Source of the DNA: Spirochaetia bacterium | GTDB taxonomy: Bacteria > Spirochaetota > UBA12135 | Direction of reading: 5' to 3' | Length of the DNA stretch: 5,667 bases | Assembly: GCA_003497555.1 (NCBI GenBank) | Contig: DNNS01000347.1 | Location: forward strand, 3,243 to 8,909 | Shown here: positions 1-5,667 of the stretch, in pieces | How the letters are laid out: each line of letters starts with the position of its first letter | Position numbering within the stretch: position 1 is the stretch's first letter | Program-made: the position numbers and the translations under genes | Notes under the pieces: model-generated | Seen by the model: only the letters and a program-made list of their open reading frames with translations | What the model was told of the DNA's origin: nothing | The model's database searches: none

Positions 1-73
1 CTTATATTATAAAAAATCGAAAAAAAAGCCCGGTATTAAAATATACTATTCATACATAGTGTAAATGAAAAAA

Positions 74-1436
74 CTAATTTTCGGCCAGGGTAAAACCGGT
101 GCTGTAAAGCCGTGTATTTTTATTTTTTATAAAAAATGCTCCTCTTTCTATTAATAATTCCTTGATCCGGCTGCCCGGAACAGCACTGCTGTTAATATGG
201 TTTTTTACACCGTATGCCGCGGCCAGACCTACTCCCTGGCCCATGCCCATACAGATGCCGGTAACCAGATAAGAGGCATGGGCGCGGAAACTTCCGGAAA
301 TACAGCGGCCCGTGCAAAAAATATTTTCCAAATTCACGGGCTGACAGCTGGCCAGCGGAATCTCATAGAGCGGTTTTTCATAATTGCCCTTGGCGGCCGT
401 GCGGTAATTTCGTGCACATCAACACCGAAGCTGCCGACGGTAATACTGTCTTCAAACATGGCTTTACTGATAATATCTTCGTCGCTGATGCGGTATTTGC
501 CCACAATGCGTCTGGTTTCGCGTACTCCCATAGCTGGTGCGCATCGCAGCATTTGGATGCCGGCAAAACCAGGTATATGTTTGAGAATTTCCAGAATTTC
601 ATATGCCTGAGCCCGGGACCCGCTAATCGCGCAGGTTAAATCTGACTGCTGTAAAGCATTTTTTCTGAATACATGAGTTGCCTGTCCTATTGCCCGACCT
701 TTTTGCGGAAGCTGCAGCAGCCATGGTTTGTTCCAGACCGGGCGGGGAAGTTCAGGGTGTTTTTTATCGCCTTTTCCATTAAATCAAAAAGTTCGAAATT
801 ATCAGTTTGATCAAAATCCCGCGCGCCGCATATTTCAAACATTAAGGTCATAGGCTGAATTAAGCCGTCATCGCGTCCCCATTCAAATTCAGCGCCGGCC
901 CGGGCAGCGAGATCACAGTCTCCGGTACAGTCAATCACGAACTTGGACAGAAAGGCCTATCTGCCTTGTTTGTTTTCTGTAATGACACCTTTAACGGTAT
1001 TTGCGTCCATAATGGGCTGACAAATAGAAGTATGATAAAGATATTATACGTGATATTTGCCGCATAGTTCTTCCAGTACGAGTTTCATTATTTTAAAATC
1101 AAAAGTTAGAAATCCGGCTTTTGAACAGTGTAAAGCATTTTTATTTTTCAAGGTTTCCACCAGTTCGTCTACCAGCCATCCTTTTTTTTGAAATTCAAAG
1201 AGCGGATTTACCAGACCCGCTGTCCACATGCCTCCGAGTATGCCGTGCTGTTCTAACAGAAGAACACGCAGGCCTTCGACGCCGCAAGCCAGGGGAGCGC
1301 CCATACCGGCCGGTCCGGAACCGCATACAATTACATCGTAGGATCCGGATGCGTTAAGAGGTTTGGGATTAGATATGATGCCGCTGCTGGTTGACGAGTT
1401 CGGTGTTTCTTTTTGTAATGATGTATTCGGTTTCAT
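74..1436 (-). pseudogene. FAD-dependent oxidoreductase (FAD_oxidored type), broken by two stops and two frameshifts
   Basis: Read from 1436 downward, residues 33-38 of the first piece give the dinucleotide-binding turn CGSGPAG, followed by LLLEQHGILGGMWTAG, the usual FAD-binding start of this family. The conserved blocks VIDCTGDCDLAARAG, MGVRETRRIVGKYRISDEDI and, near the C terminus, GRCISGSFRAHASYLVTGICMGMGQ follow in the right order. They are split by four lesions: an in-frame TAA at 1044-1046, an in-frame TAG at 957-959, a one-base loss in a C run near 744-747, and another one-base loss near 400-405. Both stops fit C-to-T changes of glutamine codons (CAA, CAG). Repairing the four would give about 454 residues, normal for the family. 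Members are flavoproteins of mostly unknown substrate, often encoded beside sugar-degradation genes. No Shine-Dalgarno precedes the ATG at 1436, and the first 30 residues are Ser/Asn/Pro-rich. Errors in the assembly could mimic some frameshifts but would not easily explain the stops. Confidence 0.9.
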
Positions 1437-1492
1437 GCGTGTCGCTATAAATAATTGTAATGAATAGGATTTTCCTTTTTCAATTTTAGATC

Positions 1493-1519
1493 ATTATACC
1501 TTTCCCCTCCAAATTTCAA
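1493..1519 (-). promoter_or_regulatory. Possible sigma70-type promoter for the oxidoreductase pseudogene
   Basis: A perfect TATAAT (1498-1493 on the minus strand) is preceded after 15 bases by TTGAAA (1519-1514). It lies about 57 bases upstream of the ATG at 1436. The spacer is shorter than the usual 17, and the region is AT-rich, so a chance match is possible. It is the only regulatory signal I see in the 1437-1633 gap. Confidence 0.3.
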
Positions 1520-1633
1520 TCTTTTAGCCAAAATTTTTCCCCATATTTTCATTGCCCCGGCTTACTACTACCTATGCCCTGCATAATTTTAGTTTTTTCC
1601 ATCTAAAATCACAAACCTCTGCCACTAATACCC

Positions 1634-1894
1634 TTACGCGTATTTTACGGCCTTTTCATTCACAGTCCACCCATAGTCAAATGGTATTCTTTGCACCTCC
1701 TTGTATTCAGTTTGTTTTATTTCCATCGGCGGTCCACACTCTTCTTCTACCCATAGACGGAGATGACTCAGTATTATTTCTATAACCTCCGCTTTATCAA
1801 TCACTGCGATCATCTTCATTGTCTCTCCGCATACCGGGCAAACAAGCGGATCCACTTCCCTGACTTTTTTTATCAAAATAGCCCAGTTTTTTTT
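1634..1894 (-). pseudogene. C-terminal remnant of an IS91-family-like transposase
   Basis: The frame reads KKNWAILIKKVREVDPL and then CPVCGETMKMIAVI, followed by a helix ending in LSHLRLW and a tail with IPFDYGWTVNE before the TAA at 1634-1636. Transposases and transposase-like proteins of the IS91/Y2 group commonly end this way: W-x-x-LI-x-KV-x-EVDPL, a CPxCG zinc-knuckle-like pair, a helix ending HLxLW, and a short proline or acidic tail. The C terminus is complete, but everything upstream, including the HUH and tyrosine catalytic region, is missing. The fragment stops at an A8 tract (1887-1894), where the sequence changes to a different gene remnant in another frame. No terminal sequence of the element was identified. 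Confidence 0.72.
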
Positions 1895-1982
1895 GACTCA
1901 ACGCATTTTCGGCAGCGGCAATAAAAACCGTCAGACTGGCCAGGGGATCAAAAATAACAATAAATAACACTATAAGCTGCAT
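1895..1982 (-). pseudogene. N-terminal fragment of a MarC/YhgN-like membrane protein
   Basis: From the ATG at 1982 the frame encodes about 29 residues with a hydrophobic stretch and the pattern VIFDPLASLTVFIAAAEN. This resembles the first transmembrane segment and conserved DP-(L/I)-x-(S/N)-(L/I)-x-(V/I)-F motif of MarC-family (UPF0056) inner-membrane proteins, which are usually about 200 residues with six membrane segments. Similarity ends at the A8 tract where the transposase remnant begins. The frame runs on to about 1797, but that part is an out-of-frame reading of the transposase piece. No Shine-Dalgarno is evident. The match is short, so another membrane protein is possible. Confidence 0.45.
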
Positions 1983-1991
1983 TAATCCGGT

Positions 1992-2120
1992 ATGCGGCCT
2001 GTTAGCGGTGAAAAACGCAATAACAGCGCTTCGGGAATCTGGACCGACAGGTCTTTAAAAAAAATACACATCCGTCCGAACCTGATAAAACCGGGAGAAA
2101 ATAAACTGATATTGAAATGT
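1992..2120 (+). pseudogene. Short scrap of a glycoside-hydrolase-type beta-sandwich domain
   Basis: The plus frame contains SGIWTDRSLKKIHI followed by LIKPGENKLILKC. The order (aromatic-x-DRS-(L/I)-KKI, then LKPGEN-x-L-x-L) is common in jelly-roll or sugar-binding domains of large bacterial glycosidases and related uncharacterised proteins. There the asparagine of GEN precedes a beta strand. Only about 40 residues remain. On the left it abuts the MarC-like fragment head to head. On the right the similarity stops before the AT-rich array starts near 2140. The frame runs on to 2222 only through the antisense of the next gene. It has no start signal of its own and is read as debris, not as a gene. 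Confidence 0.4.
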
Positions 2121-2146
2121 GGTATTCCGTCACCTTTTAAAATTTT

Positions 2147-2737
2147 TCAATATTTTTCGCCAAATATTTCTTTCCAATTAATTGACTCCCAAGCTTTATG
2201 CTTTCTTTCTCTCGCAACTTGACTTGTTTTATCAATTAAATTCTCTAATGCCTGAGCAAAAGGATCATCCGGAGAAGGTTCTTCCGAAGATATGGGATGA
2301 CCAAGATGCCAAATTGCATCCTTATTCATTTCTTTCATGTCTTTTTGTAGTTCTGTCAAGCTCACTAAGCCTTTCCGATCTAAGCTAGCAATTAAATTAA
2401 TAGTATATTCAGTAATTAGCTTTAATTGAAAATCTTGAATTGTAGAAGCAAAATAATAAGCAAACGCTCTTGAGGTTAAGTCAAAATATCGAACATCCGG
2501 CATAAGCATTATAGAACTATTTATTAATTCATTAGCAGAAGAATTAAATTTTACAGAAGATATATATTTGGATAATGGTAAAGATTTCACATAAGTTAAT
2601 ATCTGACCCACCATCCCTATTTTTCTTTGACTCAAACCCACTCCTACTCTATCTAATATTAAGAATTCTGAATCAAGCATACTTGGCTTAACCCCGGAAG
2701 TAATTGTTTTTCTTAACTCAATTAATTTTGTATACAT
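2147..2737 (-). CDS. Unrecognised 196-residue protein, probable short member of the paralog family to its right
   Basis: The ATG at 2737 follows AAAGGA (2751-2746) with an 8-base spacer, and the gene ends with TGA. I do not recognise a known domain. It has no signal peptide or membrane segment and looks like a soluble, helix-rich protein with a charged C-terminal third. The start MYTKLIE matches the first residues of the 321-residue neighbours (MYLKLME, MFRKLME). An internal block with GMVGQILTY and then SSANELIN resembles their GLxRKI-TY and SGSVNELIN in the same order. The region between these blocks is shorter here, so this may be an internally shortened and diverged paralog. It is the last gene of the minus-strand series. 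137 bases separate it from the gene upstream, and I see no terminator hairpin after the stop. Confidence 0.85.
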   Translation of the reverse strand: MYTKLIELRKTITSGVKPSMLDSEFLILDRVGVGLSQRKIGMVGQILTYVKSLPLSKYISSVKFNSSANELINSSIMLMPDVRYFDLTSRAFAYYFASTIQDFQLKLITEYTINLIASLDRKGLVSLTELQKDMKEMNKDAIWHLGHPISSEEPSPDDPFAQALENLIDKTSQVARERKHKAWESINWKEIFGEKY

Positions 2738-2814
2738 AATACAAATCCTTTATTATTTTATAATATCTACTAGCCATCTATCGTCTGAATTAATTATTTG
2801 GGTTAATTATTTTA

Positions 2815-2898
2815 GCACTTCGCTAAATCCGAAAAATACTTTAGGCTTCTAATATACTTAGACTTTTGCAATATCTATCTTGGGGTTCTTCTTACAAA
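2815..2898 (-). repeat. Conserved 3' module, left copy (pairs with 4564-4648)
   Basis: This stretch covers the last seven codons of the left 321-residue gene, its TAG and 60 bases beyond. It matches 4564-4648 with about five differences, including one missing base. Two runs are identical: 2850-2898 against 4600-4648 (49 bases) and 2815-2836 against 4564-4585 (22 bases). The match ends abruptly at 2815. A weak hairpin, CTAAA paired with TTTAG around a loop of about 12 bases, is present in both copies. Conservation past the stop is higher than in the coding part further upstream, so this is more than the tail of an old gene duplication. Confidence 0.9.
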
Positions 2899-3840
2899 CG
2901 GCCTGACAACTCTTTCATAAAAGTCTATCTTAGCGTCAGCCAATCGACTTTCCAAGTCTGCTTTCTGCTCTTTTGAGATATCTAGATCATCCGGTGCTGT
3001 AGAAATAATTACCCTTGGGGCTTTTTTAAGCTCAACATAAATATTGAACATAATATCAAATATATTTTCAATCTTTATATCCTTATAATATTTATCTTGT
3101 ATACAATATTTTTTAAGTTGCTGCATTTGGCTTATTTCTTTTTGCGTAATCAAGTATGGAAACCCTTCTGGCAGTTTTGAATAATGAATTATTTTTTTTA
3201 TTCCTCCACTTATACCAAAAAATGAACTATATGCCGAGACAACATTAGAACGTAAAGAAACAATTTGGTTCTGCTTGAACAAAAACTCCTCTGAATCTTT
3301 TGATATAGTCATTAAATTCTTTTCCATTAACTCATTTGCTATAACATAATTATCTAATATCTTAAAAAAATATCTAACATAATCAACAAACGCTACTTTT
3401 AATTTATCAATATTTTGACCAGTAATAAAATTATAATTTAATGAATTATTATCTAATGGAGCTAAATACACATAAGAACTTAGGTCTAACATATTAATAA
3501 ATTCATATACATTTCCAGAATTCTTGATTTCCTCAATAATTTTAGACAATTTACCAAGATCAATATCCTCATAGGTAAATATTTTACGTACTAAACCAGC
3601 TTCTGTATTAACAATTAGCCGACCAGTATGTTGGGCGGTTTTTAATAGCTCCGGGTAAAGCATACAGAAATAATCTTCAAATATATCTTTAATGGTAAAA
3701 CTATTAATAGAACAATTATCTAACCTACTTAAAGTTTGATGTATTTGACGAGCCCTTGCTAATGATTCTTCTGAAATAACTTTCTTATTTAAAATTACAT
3801 TATTAATATTTTCTCCAGTCTCCATCAATTTTAGATACAT
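2875..3840 (-). CDS. Unrecognised 321-residue protein, left paralog
   Basis: The ATG at 3840 is preceded by AGAGG (3855-3851) with a 10-base spacer, and the gene ends in TAG. No family is recognised. The protein is soluble-looking, rich in Ile, Asn, Lys and Tyr, with no signal peptide or membrane segment. Against the gene at 4625-5590 it aligns over all 321 residues with no gap, with 214 identities by hand count. The best-conserved parts are KDIFEDYFC with LYPELLKT (about 51-68), YFFKILDNY (157-165), FKQNQIVSLRSN through SSFFGIS (188-211), FDIMFNIY (261-268) and the final 20 residues DAKIDFYERVVRPFVRRTPR, which are identical. Residues 271-290 are the most variable. It lies only 27 bases after the 191-residue gene and is probably cotranscribed with it. 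Codons are AT-rich. Confidence 0.92.
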   Translation of the reverse strand: MYLKLMETGENINNVILNKKVISEESLARARQIHQTLSRLDNCSINSFTIKDIFEDYFCMLYPELLKTAQHTGRLIVNTEAGLVRKIFTYEDIDLGKLSKIIEEIKNSGNVYEFINMLDLSSYVYLAPLDNNSLNYNFITGQNIDKLKVAFVDYVRYFFKILDNYVIANELMEKNLMTISKDSEEFLFKQNQIVSLRSNVVSAYSSFFGISGGIKKIIHYSKLPEGFPYLITQKEISQMQQLKKYCIQDKYYKDIKIENIFDIMFNIYVELKKAPRVIISTAPDDLDISKEQKADLESRLADAKIDFYERVVRPFVRRTPR

Positions 3841-3867
3841 AAGCTCACATCCTCTGATAACTATAAT

Positions 3868-4443
3868 TTATTTTATTTTTCTAGCAATTAACGTAAAATC
3901 AATTTGAAATGTTTCTGGCAATTTTTTATTAATCAAAGCACTTTCAAACCCCTTTAAATCTTTTATTGCTGTATCAATATGCACAGTAGAAACATTGTTC
4001 TTTAATAACTCACTTCTATTAATATTTATTCTATCTATTATACTATCAATAAACTTTTCTGCTTCAGAATAATTATTAAACATTCTTTTCCCTAAAGTAT
4101 CTCTAAACAAACCAATAGTATCATTATAAGATTTAACATACATCTCTGTCTTTATTTCACGAGCAGCTTCTCCAGGTAGAATCTTTCTATTACCCAAAGT
4201 CTCTGAGCCTCTCAGATGTAAGTCGCGCTCTTTGGGAATAAATTGATTATTCTCAACTTTTGTCATACCATCCCTAATTCCTCTGCGTGTTTCAGCAATT
4301 AAGTTATCGGACGGATTTGTTATTCCCCTCCCTCTTAATAAACTTCTTATAGCCTCGTCTCCCGGATCTCGATACCCTAAGGCTTGTCCGTCCGCCCTTA
4401 ACTTTCCGCCAAGGGTAAGGCCAAGATCATATGACTCATCCAT
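3868..4443 (-). CDS. Unrecognised 191-residue protein between the two paralogs
   Basis: I choose the ATG at 4443 (MDESYDLGLTLGGKL) because AAAGGTGG lies four bases upstream. A GTG at 4485 would add 14 residues but has no convincing ribosome site. The gene ends in TAA, 27 bases before the next start. No domain is recognised. The first 60 or so residues are rich in Gly, Arg and Asp (GYRDPGDEAIRSLLRGRG, then AETRRGIRDGM) and come from DNA of moderate GC. The last 110 (with YSEAEKFIDSIIDRIN, ending IDFTLIARKIK) are AT-rich and lysine/isoleucine-rich, like the neighbours. The change near 4250 suggests a chimera. The frame also stays open upstream to about 4646, through the conserved 3' module, so this may be the tail of a once longer protein. 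It could be a toxin, effector or adaptor, but no motif shows this. Confidence 0.75.
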   Translation of the reverse strand: MDESYDLGLTLGGKLRADGQALGYRDPGDEAIRSLLRGRGITNPSDNLIAETRRGIRDGMTKVENNQFIPKERDLHLRGSETLGNRKILPGEAAREIKTEMYVKSYNDTIGLFRDTLGKRMFNNYSEAEKFIDSIIDRININRSELLKNNVSTVHIDTAIKDLKGFESALINKKLPETFQIDFTLIARKIK

Positions 4444-4646
4444 AACACCACCTTTGATCCGCGATTCTGTATAAATCCTATTCACCGTCCCATAACGATC
4501 CGCTGCGGCATACGGTTTAGCCGCTTTAGGATCTAGTGTGGCTGTTCTGCCCGTAGTATGACCGCACTTCGCTAAATCCGAAAAACGTTTTAGGTTTCTT
4601 AATATACTTAGACTTTTGCAATATCTATCTTGGGGTTCTTCTTACA
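4444..4646 (-). other. Open, untranslated-looking frame upstream of the 191-residue gene, higher GC
   Basis: In the frame of the 191-residue gene there is no stop from the TAA just above 4644 down to its ATG. This is about 67 codons, reading CKSLSILRNLKRFSDLAKCG, then HTTGRTATLDPKAAKPYAAA, then DRYGTVNRIYTESRIKGGV. The part from 4564 to about 4330 is visibly richer in GC than the array around it and includes a small GCGGC/GCCGC inverted repeat. It may be a leftover coding region joined to the 191-residue gene, or simply a spacer of different origin. No promoter was found in it. Confidence 0.4.
4448..4455 (-). promoter_or_regulatory. Ribosome binding site deciding the start of the 191-residue gene
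   Basis: AAAGGTGG sits four bases before the ATG at 4443 and matches the anti-Shine-Dalgarno core at most positions. The alternative GTG at 4485 has only a poor GGGAC upstream. Confidence 0.6.
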
Positions 4647-4648
4647 AA
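4564..4648 (-). repeat. Conserved 3' module, right copy (pairs with 2815-2898)
   Basis: This is the second copy of the 84-85 base module, in the same orientation, 1,749-1,750 bases to the right. It carries one extra A (minus strand) near 4600 compared with the left copy, which changes the reading frame beyond the stop. On its far side the sequence turns at once into the GC-richer stretch leading to the 191-residue gene, while the left copy turns into AT-rich DNA. The module therefore joins different downstream DNA in each place. Confidence 0.9.
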
Positions 4649-5590
4649 TGGCCTGACTACTCTCTCATAAAAGTCTATTTTAGCGTCAACCAATTGGCTT
4701 TCTAGGGATTCTTTTTGTTCCATAGGTACATCGAAGACAGGATCGTTGAGATCGCCACCTACCAAGGGACTTTTTTGAAGTTCAATATATATATTAAACA
4801 TAATATCAAATATATTACCAACTTGAATTTCTCTATAATATTGATCTTTCTCACAATAACCTTTAATATTTTTTATCTTCTCTATATCTTCCTGAGTAAT
4901 CCTATATGGAAAACCTTCAGGCGGTTTTGAATAATGAATAATTTTTTTCATACCACAACTTATACCAAAAAATGAACTATACGCCGACACTATATTAGAA
5001 CGCAAAGAAACAATTTGGTTCTGCTTAAATGTAAGCTCATCTGGATCTTTTGATATAGCAACTATATTCTTTTCCATCAACCCATTTGCTACAATATAAT
5101 TATCTAATATCTTAAAGAAGTATTTAACATAATTAGCAAAGTCTACTTTCAATTTATCAACATTCTTACCAGTAATCATATTAATATCTAAAGCATTATT
5201 TTCTATTGGTGCTAGACACAAAAAAGAATTGAGGTAAAGCATATTAATTAACTCATTAACGCTGCCGGACTTTGTAATAATGTCTTGAATTTGTGATAAT
5301 TTCCGAAAATCAATTACATCATAAGTACGTATTTTCCTTAATAAGCCCACAGCTGTATTAACTATTACTTGACCTGTTTCTTGAGAGGTTTTTAATAGTT
5401 CAGGATAGAGCAAACAGAAATAATCTTCAAATATATCCTTAATGCTAAACCTATTTGCAGCAATATTATCTAAACCATTAAGTGACTGGTGTATTTGCTG
5501 GGCCCTAGCCAGCGACTCCTCCGAAAGTACTTTCTTATTTAGTACTGCACTATTAATATTTTCGCCAGCCTCCATAAGCTTTCTAAACAT
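4625..5590 (-). CDS. Unrecognised 321-residue protein, right paralog
   Basis: The ATG at 5590 follows AAAGGAG (5601-5595) with a four-base spacer, the best ribosome site in the window. The gene ends in TAG inside the conserved module. Length equals that of the left paralog, and about two-thirds of residues agree with no gap. The start MFRKLMEAGENIN and the block VLSEESLARAQQIHQ mirror MYLKLMETGENIN and VISEESLARARQIHQ. The final 20 residues are identical. No enzymatic motif, signal peptide or membrane segment is visible. Substitutions in the core are mostly conservative (I/V, K/R, D/E), and neither copy has a stop or indel, which points to selection on both. The leader AATAAAGGA-x-TTGTA is shared with the 196-residue gene. 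It is the first gene of the series inside the window. It could be an expanded lineage-specific family or a mobile accessory protein. Confidence 0.92.
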   Translation of the reverse strand: MFRKLMEAGENINSAVLNKKVLSEESLARAQQIHQSLNGLDNIAANRFSIKDIFEDYFCLLYPELLKTSQETGQVIVNTAVGLLRKIRTYDVIDFRKLSQIQDIITKSGSVNELINMLYLNSFLCLAPIENNALDINMITGKNVDKLKVDFANYVKYFFKILDNYIVANGLMEKNIVAISKDPDELTFKQNQIVSLRSNIVSAYSSFFGISCGMKKIIHYSKPPEGFPYRITQEDIEKIKNIKGYCEKDQYYREIQVGNIFDIMFNIYIELQKSPLVGGDLNDPVFDVPMEQKESLESQLVDAKIDFYERVVRPFVRRTPR

Positions 5591-5626
5591 ACAACTCCTT
5601 TATTAACTTACCTAATCCATACAATA

Positions 5627-5667
5627 TTATTTTATCAGCTTAGCTATACCCATCCGAAACGATTTTG
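5627..5667 (-). repeat. Possible degenerate third copy of the 3' module, cut by the window edge
   Basis: Reading from the right edge, the minus strand shows TTTCGGAT, then TAGCTAAG, then TAAAATAAT. The left module and its flank have TTTCGGAT, TAGCGAAG and TAAAATAAT in the same order, with gaps of about four and two bases. One frame here reads KSFRMGIAKLIK and closes with TAA at 5627-5629, 36 bases before the next start, and might be the end of another gene. The match is short and in AT-rich DNA. Confidence 0.3.

Noticed and set aside
1..73. Terminator after the oxidoreductase pseudogene
   Set aside because: There is an eight-base T tract on the minus strand (27-20), but the nearest inverted repeat is only about four base pairs, AT-rich and not adjacent to the tract.
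197..639. Plus-strand open frames over the oxidoreductase region
   Set aside because: They are antisense to clear family motifs on the minus strand, lack ribosome sites and show no recognisable protein features.
957..1046. In-frame TAA and TAG at glutamine-like positions, suggesting a recoded genetic code
   Set aside because: The same gene also has two frameshifts, so ordinary decay is simpler. The array genes use TAG, TAA and TGA as apparent ends. The two TAG ends fall directly after a residue block that is identical in both copies.
1552..1785. Plus-strand open frame of 77 codons
   Set aside because: It is antisense to the transposase remnant, with low-complexity Ser/Thr/Phe content and no ribosome site.
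2815..2874. Integron attC site after the paralog gene
   Set aside because: I could not find a convincing RYYYAAC and GTTRRRY pair or the long imperfect palindrome expected of attC. Only a 5-base stem is visible, and no integrase is present.
3868..4443. Polymorphic toxin tail or immunity protein
   Set aside because: The layout is suggestive, but no toxin motif, Rhs-type repeat, secretion signal or cognate immunity gene can be recognised.
4715..4930. Plus-strand hydrophobic open frame that could look like a small membrane protein
   Set aside because: It lies wholly antisense to a conserved part of the right paralog. Its hydrophobic residues come from AT-rich codons read backwards.

Overview
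This 5.7 kb window has two contrasting halves, and every gene I accept as intact lies on the minus strand. I cannot name the organism. A GlcD-unrelated FAD oxidoreductase of the FAD_oxidored type, a beta-sandwich fragment like those in large glycoside hydrolases, and an IS91-like transposase tail often occur together in carbohydrate-degrading PVC-type bacteria (Lentisphaerota, Kiritimatiellota, Planctomycetota). That is a weak inference from gene content only.

Left half (about 1-2140) is a graveyard of moderate base composition. It holds a decayed FAD-dependent oxidoreductase (74-1436, minus) with two in-frame stops and two single-base frameshifts. Next come the C-terminal end of an IS91-family-like transposase (1634-1894, minus), what looks like the first 29 or so residues of a MarC-family membrane protein (1895-1982, minus), and a short plus-strand scrap resembling a glycosidase beta-sandwich (1992-2120). 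These pieces are butted against one another with almost no spacer, as expected after repeated insertion and deletion. The 1437-1633 gap holds only a possible promoter for the oxidoreductase. Nothing firm was seen in 1-73.

Right half (2147-5590) is strongly AT-rich and carries four consecutive minus-strand genes that I do not recognise. In transcription order (right to left) these are a 321-residue protein (5590-4625), a 191-residue protein (4443-3868), a second 321-residue protein (3840-2875) and a 196-residue protein (2737-2147). The two 321-residue proteins are paralogs that align without a gap, about two-thirds identical by hand count. The 196-residue protein shares their N-terminal pattern and an internal block, and is probably a shortened, more diverged member. 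All four have good Shine-Dalgarno sequences, so this half looks alive while the left half is dead.

The most interesting signal is an 84-85 bp element that covers the last codons, the stop codon and about 60 bases beyond it in both 321-residue genes. It is far more conserved than the genes themselves. In the left copy the frame continues 20 codons past the TAG and closes exactly at the edge of the similarity. In the right copy one extra base puts the same sequence in frame with the 191-residue gene, whose front part is richer in GC than the rest of the array. A degenerate third copy may lie at the right edge of the window. Together this suggests an expanding paralog array, assembled from units with a shared 3' module, that may continue beyond the window.
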